A DNA stretch of 64,000 nucleotides from Auricularia sp. M13 (Eukaryota > Basidiomycota > Agaricomycetes > Auriculariales > Auriculariaceae): the NCBI GenBank assembly GCA_037042915.1, contig CM073197.1:3968001-4032000 (forward strand). Reading direction: 5' to 3'. The notes under the pieces are model-generated. The model was not told the DNA's origin. It saw nothing but the letters and a program-made list of their open reading frames with translations, and searched no databases. Position numbers and translations under genes: made by a program. Positions 50,358 through 61,867 of the stretch are shown here, piece by piece. Position 1 is the first letter of the stretch; each line of letters begins with the position of its first letter.

Positions 50358-50859
50358 GGTGGTGTCGCAGAACGCGTGGAATCGGCGGGTAGTTCTGCTG
50401 CTCAAGGCGGCGGGCGCGTACACGCGCGGCGCGGTTTGCACGCAGGGTCGGACGGCCAAGACGCGCGCGTTGGGCTTATATACGATGTAGGAGCTCGAGT
50501 ACAAAAAATGGGGGGAAGGGGACGCGAGATGACGGTGCTAGGAAAAGATGGGTCCCGGCTCTACCGGATTTCTCCAGGCCCTCTGTCGCAAAAGTTGCAA
50601 TTGCCTGATCATCGCAGGCACTGCGGGTCAGAGCTCATATGAGCCCGATTCGGGTGTATCGAGCCCCGTCAACGCCGCTCAGCGGGCGGGGGGGTTGGAC
50701 CAGACTGAACCAGCGCCGGTCAGTGCCGATCAGAGTGCCGCGGTGCGCTGACCGACTCCTTTCCGAAAGTATCAACATTCGCTGAGGGCCTGATCCTCTC
50801 TGAAGGACGCCTGACAGTCAATACTGTGGAAGTGTACAAAATAAAGAGCGTTGTATTGA

Positions 50860-52951
50860 TTACAGCAAGTCTGGAACGGACAAACGGTTGAGTCGAAGGA
50901 ACATGTCGTTGCCACCGATGCTATCCAGCAGGTAGAAAGTATCCTCTGGGCCGCCAAATGCAGGACATACAAATGCACCACGTACAAACCGTTCGGGCTT
51001 CATGAACTCGAGGCTGGGCAGCTCCTTGAAGACGCGGCACCCGCGGTATTTCGTCCGCGGTGTCCAGGTGCTCTTCACAAAACGAGTAACTGCAGCGATA
51101 TCCATGGTCTCACCTGTCATCATGAGTTTGCAGCGCATGAGCAGCTGAAGACGCGCTGGCTCGTGCTCCGGCTCTTCCAGGAGAACGCAGTCATGTCGTG
51201 AATCGTGCTTCTGCCACGTTTCCGAGCAGCGGAGGATATCACGCGCGCTGCGGAAATCTTCGAGCGACGAATACTGAATGTACAAGCACTTGTGGACGTC
51301 GATCTGAATAGCTGATCAGTATTGAAGAGCGAGAGATGCATACTTTTAGCACCTTGATGTTGCCCGTAAGACCACGTGCAAACTGGGGGTAATTGTTGCC
51401 GAGGTAGTCGCGAAGCCGCGACTCGAGGTTCCGGAACAGGGGATCGCCGCTGAGGAGCTGCTCAACGTCAGCAACATGCGTCCAGCGCCGTGATGAAGAT
51501 CCCAGTGAGGCTGGACCGCTCTCAACATCCGCATTGTCTGACTTCTCGGTGTCGGACTCGTTGGCAGGTGAATCATCTAACGCGGCTGAAGCAGCTGCCT
51601 CAGCCTCATTGACGGCCGTCCGAATCTGCGCAACGGCCTCAGCGTAGACGTCCTGTCGTGTCATCTACAACGCTGTCAACACCGCAAGGGGTATCTGGAG
51701 GTTAGCGCGCACCTGCTTCGCGGCATCACGTCCGTTCGTGCGTTTGTATTGTTGCTTGACCTCTTGTATGAAGCCTTCTCCGGTGCGTGTTGTCTGGTTC
51801 TCAAGGGCGCCTTTAGACTGGATACTCGATATTACGTGCGAAGCAAAGTGCTGCTTGAGGAAGTCGAACGATTTGTCATGATCGTTGGTTACTTTCTGTT
51901 TAGGGATGAGATGATTCTCAAACACGAGCGTACACGCACGCACCTTGCACCAGTATTGATATTTCTTCATGATAGTCGTATCGAGGTAGGTCATTTGCGC
52001 GGTGGAAATGCAGCAAAGGCTGGCCATGACACGATACACCTGGTACCACGAAATGCACTGAACGAGCGACGAGTTGTCGGGCATGACCTGCACAATGCTC
52101 GGAAGAACACTCTGTCAACCAAGTCAGTTTCTCAGAGTTCAAACCCAATCTGTACGAACATGGGCCATAGAATTGAAGGTATTGCCATCGGAGAAATCTA
52201 CCTCGGAAAGGCGCTTGCTGTCACCATGTCCAAAGTGAATGAGTCCGGGCCAGCGCGGCATACAGCTCATATTGAAGTCGACCTGCATCGCGAGCTTGTG
52301 ATCTTCGAGATGTCCACAAAGTACACCCCAGAGGTGATAGCCAAACTTCCCCAAATCGTCCGTGTGCAGGACATCGTACGCGTATGCAGCATATGGATCT
52401 GAATGGCTGAATGCCCAGAGAAAGTTCTGAATGCGTGGTCAGCTGCAAACGAGATGTATTTGTTGAGAAAGAATACCTTTATCATGTGCAAGCCGTGCTG
52501 CTGCAGGATAGCTTTGCGTTCTTGAGGTGGCGCCGAGAGCGCTTGTTCTACCACCTCTTTCATCCATTCCGATGTGCGGGCGCGGGCAGTGGTGGTTAGA
52601 GACGACAGGTTGCCTTTGTAGATGAGGCACTTGGGACATGGGTGGTCCGCAGTTGCAGCGCGGCATCCACAAAAATACGCAGCTTCTTCGGCATCCATTG
52701 ACTCAATAACGACACATGGATGCACGGTGCGCTGCTGCTGATCACCGCATCGCATGAAATGCCCGACTTGATTGGGCACCAAGCAGGAGCGGAAGATGCG
52801 CTCGAGCACCGCATCGTAGACGCGGCGCTTGTACAGTGCAAATTCACCCTCATCCGCGGGGGTTTCGTTCGTTGGATCGAAAGGATCGAGAATCTGAGCG
52901 ACGGATGATCTGCATTAGGATAATCACAGGACTCAAGGGTGCAACGCACAA
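50860..52951 (-). CDS. Plavaka transposase, 3' portion
   Basis: Reading leftward from the hAT insertion: FALYKRRVYDAVLERIFRSC, PNQVGHFMRCGDQQQ, a Cys-rich CGCRAATADHPCPKC, then AYAYDVLHTDDLGKFGYHLW, which is the hallmark Plavaka phrase. After further exons come FDFLKQHFASHVISSI, EGFIQEVKQQYKRTNGRDA and a C-terminal domain ending with FYLLDSIGGNDMFLRLNRLS at 50860. Plavaka is a fungal CACTA-related superfamily of cut-and-paste transposons. Introns are short and frames stay open, so apart from the hAT insertion the gene looks well preserved. Confidence 0.8.
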
Positions 52952-52959
52952 GAGGCATG
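52952..52959. repeat. hAT target-site duplication GAGGCATG (left)
   Basis: Repeated exactly at 57914-57921. Confidence 0.9.
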
Positions 52960-55900
52960 TAGTGTTTTGAAGTCCCGGCCTCGAGCCGGAAGCCGGCCGT
53001 GTCGGGCCGCCGGGAGGCCGAGCCGAGCCGAGCCCGAGGCGCCGGCTTCGCTCGGCCTGCGGCTCGGGCTCAAGGGTTGACAAGCCCGAGCCGCAGGCTC
53101 AGGCCGCGGCCTGAAGTGCTCAGATAGCTCAATTCCTGGATTGTATACGCTGGCGTGCGATATTTTTTTTGCTATGCAACTCTTCCAGCGTCCGGTCAAC
53201 GAGCGGAGTTCAGAATAGCTCCGACCAACACAGCGCTGCTGCGCCCACCAGACCCGCGTTCACGGCGCATCGCCAGCGCGCAATGACGGTCCTGCATCAC
53301 GGTTACTTGAGCAACATACGATAGCCTTCCATCAGGCTCCTATTTTGACTCAGACGATCATCGTACGTCTCTTCGTCTTGCCTGTCCTAGTTGTGCAATC
53401 TGCTCATGTTCAGTCGGCCACTGCTGTTGCCAGGTACCCAGATATCTGAGCAAGCGATGGAAGGTGATTCATCTTCTGTTCCCTGGCAATGCTGACGCTG
53501 TGCAGTCCTGGATGTGGCCCACGCGTGCATGCGGCAAATCCTTGCGTCATGGGGTTCGTGCACTCATACGGCCAACTGTGCGTGTGAATACATCTTCCTT
53601 GTGATATATCTTGACCAATTGCAGATCAAGATCAGCCTGCGGACGCGCACGCGCGTAACATAGCAATATGAGACGCGTCGCGACGTGTCGCGCCTGGCCG
53701 AATCGCAGACGCGTCACAGCGCGTCCCAAGCGCGCCAATTCACTCCCTTCATATCTGCGTGTGTATGTCGCCATGCTATACATCTAAAACGCGCAATCGA
53801 CACGCTTTGGAGCCAGCCTTGGATAATATAGAGCAAATCCTGACCACTGATGCAAATTCACCGGCATCGGCTTCGCAAGATGCTCTGACCAAGACCAGGC
53901 AATACAGGGTGCGCTGCGCGAGTTCAATGACATTTAGGGGGCTCTCATTGCTCATATGTCATCGTCTACGCGTGATATAAAATCGGGAGTCAGTGCTGTA
54001 GCATCCCCCAGCTCAGAATACCCACGTCTGTCGCTTGCGCCCTCCCCTCCCTCATCTGCACCATGCCCCCGCGCAAGACACTTTTCGGCGGCACGACCTC
54101 GTCAGACGACGAGGATCATAGTGTCCGTCTGTCTCACGTCCGAGCGCCCGGTCGTCGTCAGGTCAAAGCGCCTGCCGACCGCGACGCTGTTCTTCAGTTG
54201 CCTCTGCCGAAGAACGCTGCGCCCGCGAGTAGCGTTCCATCGATTTCTTCTCAGGATACTGACGTCGACGCCGGCGCCAAGGCGGGTAAGCGCTTACGCT
54301 GTACACTCGAAGTCATCCTGATGCCCTTCCTTGTCTCTCTGCAGCAGGCAATGCACCCCTCGGTATGTCCGATTTGTAATGTTTGGCGATAGCTTATGAT
54401 TCCCATGTAGCCTCACCGAACGCTGTCACTATGGAAGACGCTCCGGATGAGGATGACGCGCGTGCTCGTGAGAAAGATAACTGTGCGTTCTTTTCTGCCT
54501 TTCTCACTCATTAATGACGCTTTTGATAGTGCCTCCTGATTCTCCGCGCATCTTGGAGGACGTTGGGGACATGGGCGTCACAACGGCAGCGGCTGCTTCG
54601 CAGTCTGCGTCGCACGCTAATCCTATCGAGATCGGCGACTCCGAGGACGAAGAAAGCCCTCCGCCGCCTGCGAGACACAAGAACTCAAGGCCAATCGTCG
54701 TCGAATCCGGCGACGAGGTCGAAGAGCCGCCCAAGAAAAAGAAAAAGTCCAAGCGCAAGTCTAAGGACAAGACCAGCGGTATGTTTCTATTCCCGGTCTG
54801 CCGTCTCCGCCAGCCTGATGCAATTCGTAGAACGTGCTGATCCTACGGCAACGGACCAGGACGGAATACTCAAGGATGTTAGCAACAGCATCGATCTTGC
54901 GGACGACCTACGAGATGACCGTCGCGACCGCACGCTCGATATTCACGAGCACTTCTCGAAGGTTCACGCCGTGAAGCAGGGTGGTGTTCAGCGCCATGTC
55001 CGCGACTGTCTTACTTGCGGGTCAGTCATTATCCATTACAATTTCGTTTCTCACATGTAATAGTCGCCACCGGGATGCAGCAACGCATATCGTTGCCGAA
55101 GTTACAACACTTCGTCGCCATCTCGAAGCATTCCATAAGGTGTGTGCATTCCCGTATTTTAGGGTGCGACTCACGCTGTTCAGGAAAACTATCTTAAATG
55201 GTGCAAGCGCAATAACTTCGAGTCCAAGCTCCCGAAGGACGTCCGTCGCCGCAAGAACACCGCACGCGCAGCCGCTGAAGATGCACTGGTTCAGACCAGT
55301 CTCGACGGGCACCTCGTGGAGAAGGAGAAAATCGTTCCCTACAGCGATGCGGCATTCAGAGAGGCTGCACTTGAATGGCTCATCGCCACCGACCAGGTAG
55401 GAGTAATGTTTCAATGGAGTGTATTGAGTCTGACATCTTCAGCCAATTGCTGCCCTCGAGCACCCGAAATTCAGGGAGATGATCGCGATCGCCGCACGCG
55501 CTAAAGACGGTGTCAGGATTCCGAGTGGTTATGACAGTCGCAAGGCCATCCTGCGCGCGTTTCGATCATATCTCTCTGACCTTAAACAACGTTTGGAGGT
55601 GCGTTTTGCCGCAGTTTACAACAGGCCATTCTGACGTCATATCAGAGCCCATCTGTTAAAGGGAAGGTGTCGACGACGTGCGATGCCTGGACATCCATTC
55701 CTGGCGACAGTTACTTCGCCGTTACAGGACACTGGGTCGAGGAGACCGGGGCAGGGACCTGGGAGCTCAAGAGTGCCCTTCTAGGCTTCACGCACATGCC
55801 TTACGCGCATAACGGGCGTCGCCTTGGCCAGGCGTTGTTCAAGATTCTCGACCGCCTCGGAATAGCTGAGAAGGTCCGGCTCTGTTCTCTATCGGTTATG

Positions 55901-57913
55901 TCGCAGCCTCTGACACGGTTCACAGCTTGGTTGGGTTACCTGTGACAACGCAACCAACATGGATTCAATGATGCGCGAGCTGCAAGTTCATATGCACCTC
56001 CGTGGCGTCACGGAATTTGACGCTCGCAAACGTCGCATCAGGCAAGTCGCTGCTACCGAATGCGATCTTCAGGGATGTTGCTAACGCTCTCCCTAGATGT
56101 CTTGCCCATGTGATCAACCTTGGAACGCAGGCGTTCCTCAAAGCGCACGACGATCCTCAGAATCGACCGGAGGGCATGCGGAATAGCATCGAACTTGTGA
56201 GGGAGATCGCAATCAAGGTCCGTACAACTAGCTGTCCGGCAGAACATGCACTGATCCATGAATAGGAGCAATCGTCGTCTCAGCGTCGCCAGGGCTTCGT
56301 TGACATTCAAGCCGCGGCTGGCGTCTTGCACCCCGTCCATCTCATGAAGGATATGCCAGTGCGCTGGTCATCCACAAAAAACATGCTCAAGCGAGCATAC
56401 GAGAATCGTGTGGTATGTCTGGTGCAAAATTGTGTCCTCTCAGCTCTAATATGCCGTTTACACAGCACATATCGCAGCTGGTGACTGAACTGGAGCGTGC
56501 TGAGAAGAATTGGCGGAAGCGCGGAGCTATCTCTGCCCTCCATGTCTCGGACGGCGAATGGGCGCATGTGAAGTTATTGCTGGAGCTACTGCAGGTATCT
56601 AGCATCGATTTAGTGATCTAGTTTGCTTTACTGACCATTCTCAGATACCGGATTGCGCCCAGCAGGCTTTCTCCGCAGAATCGTATTCCACCTTGTACAA
56701 CGCCGTCCCCGCTCTTCTCAGCCTATGCCGGGCATGGGAAGCGCGCATGAACGATGCGCACTACGTCGATCTATGGGATTGCCTCGCACCTGCTGTCGGG
56801 AAGCTTCGAGAATATGTTGACGACATCCAGGCATCACTCAACAATGCTTATTATATGTCCATGGGTCAGTGTTTGATTAGCTCCTTGGAGCATTCGCTAA
56901 TCAATCTCTCCAGCGCTTCACCCGTCTATAAAGCTTGGACCCGTGTTCAATGCCTGCTGGCCAGACTCGGACAACAAGATCAACGACGTTGAGCGGATGG
57001 TACGCTGAATCCCATGGTGAATGCGGTCTCACCCCTGATGTTCTCACCCTCAGTTTTGCGAACGCTATGAGAAGCTCAATAGTAGCCCTCAGTCCGCTGC
57101 GCCTGCGAATCCCTAAGCAGGTGCTCTGCGCTCGTTACTTGCAGAGTTACAGCCGAGCACGTCAACAGCTGCTGAAGCTACACCCTCTTCTGAGATATGG
57201 CGCATTGAGTTCGATAGCTATCTGCGAAGTGACCACGATATCCCGGATGGTATGTCGCTTGTCCGCTGGTGGGGGGTACGTCAGAGTTCTATTGTTTTCC
57301 GCACACACGTTCTAACTGCCAATAGATGAACTCGACCCGCTACCCAACATGGGCAAGCCTCGCTGCGGACTGCATGGGAGCAATGGCATTGTCCGTCTCC
57401 TCCGAACGCGTCTTCTTGAGCGCCGGCATTACGATCACGAAACGGCGCAACCGCCTTCAGGCGGACATCGTCGAAGCTCTCCAGGTTCTCAAGGTCGCGA
57501 TCCGAAACGATCTACTTGTTCGTGCCCCAGCTCCGTCCTCAACGCTGGAGGAAATTCTCGAGGAGAACGAGGAAAGGGAATCCATGGCCGCGTTTGGCGA
57601 TGGATCGGGCGACACTCAGGTTGCGGCCGCACGCGCGGATATGCTGGAAACACTCACTCTTGCGGTTCAGTTCAGCGACTCAGAAAGTGTTTCTTCGGAT
57701 GACGAGATGTGATTCATGTAGCCCAAAGCAGTATGCCTATGCAATGATATCTAGGTTCTCTTGCACTCACGAGCCGCGGCCTGAGCCGTTGAAGCTGGGG
57801 CCTGAGCCCGAGCCGCCGGCCTGCGGCTCAGGCTCACTGTTCTCTGAGCCTGAGCCGCTGCAAGCCGAGCCCAAGCCGGGGCTTTCAGGCCGAGCCGGGC
57901 CTTCAAAACACTA
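52960..57913 (+). mobile_element. Full-length hAT transposon
   Basis: 4954 bases, beginning TAGTGTTTTGAAGTCCCGGC and ending CTTCAAAACACTA, flanked by GAGGCATG at both sides. Subterminal regions (about 52975-53120 and 57770-57905) are packed with GCCGAGCC/GGCTCGGG-type repeats, as in the MITE at 42832. One multi-exon transposase gene lies inside; 53130-54060 holds only promoter-type sequence. Removing the element and one duplication restores the Plavaka frame (GYMPL to VRCTLES on the minus strand). Confidence 0.95.
54063..57712 (+). CDS. hAT transposase (many introns)
   Basis: More than ten exons with regular GT..AG introns. The N-terminal region is disordered with KKKKKSKRKSK as nuclear signal; then a BED-type zinc finger (CLTCG ... 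LRRHLEAFHK), ENYLKWCKRNNFESKLPKDV, the catalytic block CDAWTSIPGDSYFAVTGHW, CDNATNMDSM with the second acidic residue, and CLAHVINLGTQAF. The C-terminal dimerisation domain is ALSVSSERVFLSAGITITKR followed by RNRLQADIVEALQVLK, ending in an acidic tail at 57712. No stop breaks the exons I could follow, though splicing around 57060-57310 was not fully traced. It is probably the autonomous partner of the MITE. Confidence 0.85.
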
Positions 57914-57921
57914 GAGGCATG
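57914..57921. repeat. hAT target-site duplication GAGGCATG (right)
   Basis: Matches 52952-52959 exactly; the Plavaka coding sequence resumes directly after it. Confidence 0.9.
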
Positions 57922-59222
57922 TAGCCGACAAGAACGCCACCACCATTGCCCGAAGCGTTGCGGATCCTGCAAGGCTGCCATAGCGGCCGAAGAACCATCG
58001 GGTGCATCTTGACCTTGTTCGTGACACGGCATTTGTCAAGCCAAATATGTAGTGGGAGAACATAATGTCCGGGGCCGAGTTCAGTCTGGTTGATGAGCGT
58101 TAATATGATTTTCACACATACAATCAGGGATTGATACCTCAATATCCCACCAAGTATCCGCCGAATTGGTCTCGTCAATCAGGCGGTCCTCCTTCCCATC
58201 CTCACAATAGTATTTCCGTGTTGAATGCCATATGTGCGTCTTGGCAAGCACTGGGTCCTTCGTGAGCGAGACGCACCAGCGCCACGGGTCCCGGAACAGG
58301 AACTGGTGCGTGTACATCTTGCCACGGTACTTGACGGACACCTCGCCGAATTCAAACTGCAGGCCTGTGAGTCGAGTGGATAGGCAAAGAAGAATTACTT
58401 GCATCGGGAACATAACTGCGTGCTTGTTCAAGCGCCTTGATGACATCGTCATATGTCCTGAACGAGACTCGAGCGCCGTCACGGGACCACGAGTGGTGGA
58501 GGTACGATAATAGTGAGTTGACGTCGGTGCGCGACATCAGAGTCTTGACAATAAATTCTGCGAACTCGAAGTCCTCCTTCAATGCAAATGGTGCCCATGG
58601 ACACTTTGGCTTTGATGGGAAAGAATCAGAAGCTGGCATATTCGACGGCGCAGAAGTCGAGGGGGCGGCGGACGATGTAGATGTGTCTGAAGACTCTGGC
58701 TCCTCAGGATGCTCAGTATCCTCGGGTGTGAGCGGGATGATCTCTGGCTTGCGGCCACTATTGGGGTGGAATTCGATGCGTATGTAGGCGCGAGGGTGAC
58801 GCGGCGCCTCGTGTGAAGCTGCATCAGGAGCAGGTATATCAGAGCCCTGCACATCCGCGCTGCTCATGTTATCGTCTAACCATACCGTCAATGTATATTA
58901 TCCTCGTGACATTGACCACTTACTGTGCAGACACTCTATACCCTCCATGGCATCTTCCGCGATGTTAGACACCATACGAGGCCCCTGTTTGCGAGTAATG
59001 AGCACATTGACCGAACGCGGAACACAATACACATACCATATCGTCAACGGGCATCTCGGGAGGCGTATCGTCTCTATGACTCTGTAACGAGTTCTTGACT
59101 GCTTGCTCATGCCGCTCCTTGCACTTCCTGAAATGGGACGAGAAGCCGCGCGGCTTGAGGTTTTTGCGCGGGCAATAGTCGCATGCCCGCAGCTCTGTTG
59201 CTCCCCGTTTACCCTTTGACAT
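57922..59222 (-). CDS. Plavaka transposase, 5' portion
   Basis: ATG 59222 opens MSKGKRGATELRACDYCPRK with a C2H2-type finger (CDYC...SSHFRKCKERH). After an acidic Ser/Pro-rich segment comes CPWAPFALKEDFEFAEFIV, FEFGEVSVKYRGKMYTHQFL, DPWRWCVSLTKDP and ELGPGHYVLPLHIWLDKCRV..GGGVLVGYMPL, a typical Plavaka progression. The frame meets the hAT duplication at 57921 and continues at 52951. The start of the unknown gene at 59341 lies 118 bases away on the other strand, so the two probably share a promoter region. Confidence 0.75.
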
Positions 59223-59340
59223 TGGGATGGAACGTTGGCTGCGACGAGAAGAGTCAAACTGGCTGAGTTTGTTGACTCCACAGTCTGAAGCTTAATCCGT
59301 GACATCATCATCGTACACTATCCACGAACACATTTTCACG

Positions 59341-61113
59341 ATGGGCAGCAGCCGCAAGAAGCAGCTCGAAGAGACCCAGGCGAGCAACACCAAGGTGAGC
59401 CAGAGTCCCTGTGACCTGTGTTGATGCTGACAGTAGTAGTTACAGAAACGTGTTGCGCAGCTACAGAATGCCGTGCGTCCGACATTGAGTTGTCATGTGC
59501 CGCTGCTTGGATCCTGACCCAGTCTTTAGCTTGTTTCTGTCCAAGAGCAGGCAAATGAGGCATCCGAGGGTCGGGAGGACGCTATCCGACAGCTAGCAGA
59601 AATTAACAACGAACGGAACGCGCACTCGAGCAAACGGCGCACCCGCAGCGAACGGTCCGAGACATCCGACGGGTCCGATAGCGAGAACCAGCCTCCCGCA
59701 AAGCGAGTAGAGACTGACATGGACCGGGATACGCCCAGCAAGGCCGTCGTCAGCCGCGTTCGTGACGCTGCTGTCAAGTTTGCGCTGGTGTACGGCTTTT
59801 GGTTTGCAGATCGCGATGTGCTCGGCACTTCGGATTATCCATACCGACGCGACTACGACGAGTCAAAGCGTTTCGTAGAACTGCCTGACCAGGATGCAAC
59901 TACGAAGAGGCTTGCTCAGGGGCAAGCACATGAATTGTGCCAGCTCTTACCGATGGACCTCCGTCATAGACGCTCGGAGCTGTGGTTTGCAAGCGAGGTG
60001 CGCACGCACACCATCAGCTGAATCTGCAAAACTTGACGCAAGATCTAGTTCCATCAGGCCATGCGTCAGCAGGTGTCAAACGGGGCCACTCGAACGCGCT
60101 CTCACCCGAACGAGATCCTTGGTCCAGAGATTGCGGCGCTGCTGGGCGATGTCGACGATTCTGGCCACCACATGAAGTTCAAGCACTTTGCCGTCCGAAT
60201 CGGCTACCAGCCACCGACAGAGAAGAGTCCCGCGCGGTATTCGGCCTTGCGCTGCCCGATCCTACATCGCCCAGAAACGGGAACGTCCCCGGATACGATC
60301 TTCCGCAGCGTTGAAGTTAAATGTGTACGTCGGTTCTACTGGGAATAAGATGAGTAGGGTATATATCTGACACCTCATGCAGACCGCAGTTGGAATGCTG
60401 CGCGGCGTCATCTCCGCGCAGGTATCCCGCTCGTCCAACTTCAAGAAGATTCACGTACCCGCGCAAACACATAACCAGCGGACACATAAGGTCGTGCGCG
60501 CGCAGCCCGGTCTTGTCGCTGGAGCCAGCATTTATGTGCGTCAGTTTGCAGGAAGCTGGAGGCACGCACTCACTTGTGTTAGCTTCGATTCGGCTTGTCC
60601 TGCGATAAGCAATTGACTGAGCGCGGCGATACAACGTTCATCAACTACCAAAAGGACTACAACACATACCTTTCCCTGCTTTACGACGGCTTGCGGACCC
60701 GGAGCAAACCAATCATGGACCTCTTCGACGAGTGGGATCGCGACGTTTTCGGGCGGACGGACTCCCGGTTTGCCACAGCTGCGCAGGCTACGGCGGACGA
60801 CGCTGATCATGACGAACTGGCGGAAATGCGCGCCGAGGTGCTGGCGCAGGCTCTTCCGCAGACCAAATCTGGGCAATCCGAGCCATCCGCCGACGCGCCA
60901 GACATGGACCTCGACAATGAGCTGGACGGCGGGCCTAATGGTAGGGAACAGTCACCTTCCCAGCTAGGCGAGAAGGGCGGGGAACAAGACGAACCAGATG
61001 ACCTTGAGGCTCCAGGAGGGTCGCAGAGCAAGGCAGGGCATGCAGGAAAGCGGAGGTCTTCACGGGTTGTGGCCGGAAGCTCGGGCGAGAGCGAGGCAGG
61101 TGACGACGACTAG
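59341..61113 (+). CDS. Uncharacterised protein divergent from the Plavaka gene
   Basis: ATG 59341 (MGSSRKKQLEETQASNTK), short introns near 59394-59444 and 59474-59528, then a coiled-coil-like segment (VQEQANEASEGREDAIRQLA), a basic/acidic region and a globular part (AAVKFALVYGFWFADRDVLG, HMKFKHFAVRIGYQPPTEKS, INYQKDYNTYLSLLYDGLRT). The C-terminus is acidic and Ser-rich with KRRSSR. Proposed exons end at about 59997, 60322 and 60536. No domain recognised. Its divergent position suggests it is the second gene of the Plavaka element, but a host gene cannot be excluded. Confidence 0.6.
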
Positions 61114-61398
61114 CCGGCCGTAATGTCTATATTCCGAGCCAGAACTCATCTATTTGCCCGCAATACAGCTTGTTGCTGCAGTTGAGAGATGGTGGTCAGG
61201 AGTCAGGACCGGGACCGGGACCCAACACAGTCCGGCAAGTCCGGCGATGGTTTGGCCGGCAGATGTCAGTTGTCACCTATTGTGACGCGTTACTTTTGCG
61301 CGACCGTCCGCGCAAAACCACCACTGAGCATAGCACGAATAGAATAGACTTGTCTCGTCAAAATCAACCTGCTCAGCAATAAGTTCATCGGTTACAAG

Positions 61399-61829
61399 TG
61401 TGATGACACAATTTTATTAGCTCCTGTGTGCTCAAATCGTTGAAGGAAGGTGGTTAAACTGATTGAATATATACCTTCAACTGTAAGGACCGTAGCTTCC
61501 TTGTACGGTCGCAGGCCTCCTATTCGCGCAGTCCCGACTTCTTGTATTTAGCTTTCTTTCTTACTGATACACATCCTGATAGTCGGGCAAAGAAGCACAT
61601 GAGAGAATGAGTAAGCACTAACGTGGAGTTTGCAGCGCGTCGTGTAGCTACGTGGTTTGCTTAGATAATGCAGAGAGAGCACATGTATTTAAAGGAGGCT
61701 CGTCTGAACGACGAGCCTCAGTCTTATATTACTGGAGCACTTGTGCCACTCAGTTTCTACGAGTGATACGCGAGCCGGTAAACTTAAGATTCGAAGCGCA
61801 AGTCTAACTTACAAAGCTAAGACTTACAT
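61399..61829 (+). repeat. Candidate 5' LTR of a gypsy-like element
   Basis: The segment starts TGTGATGACACAATTTTATT and ends GCTAAGACTTACA (TG..CA type), with ATGTATTTAAAGG at about 61684 as a plausible TATA box and a short palindrome GGCTCGTCTGAACGACGAGCC just after it. The matching 3' LTR would lie beyond the window, so the borders are a proposal. The preceding 61114-61398 holds no gene I could see. Confidence 0.4.
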
Positions 61830-61867
61830 TTTTTGAGTGTCAGTACTCCACTAACGACGCCACCCAG

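Noticed and set aside
54504-54770. Minus-strand frame with SSSSESPISIGL
   Set aside because: It lies opposite a hAT transposase exon encoding the nuclear-signal region and has no independent support.
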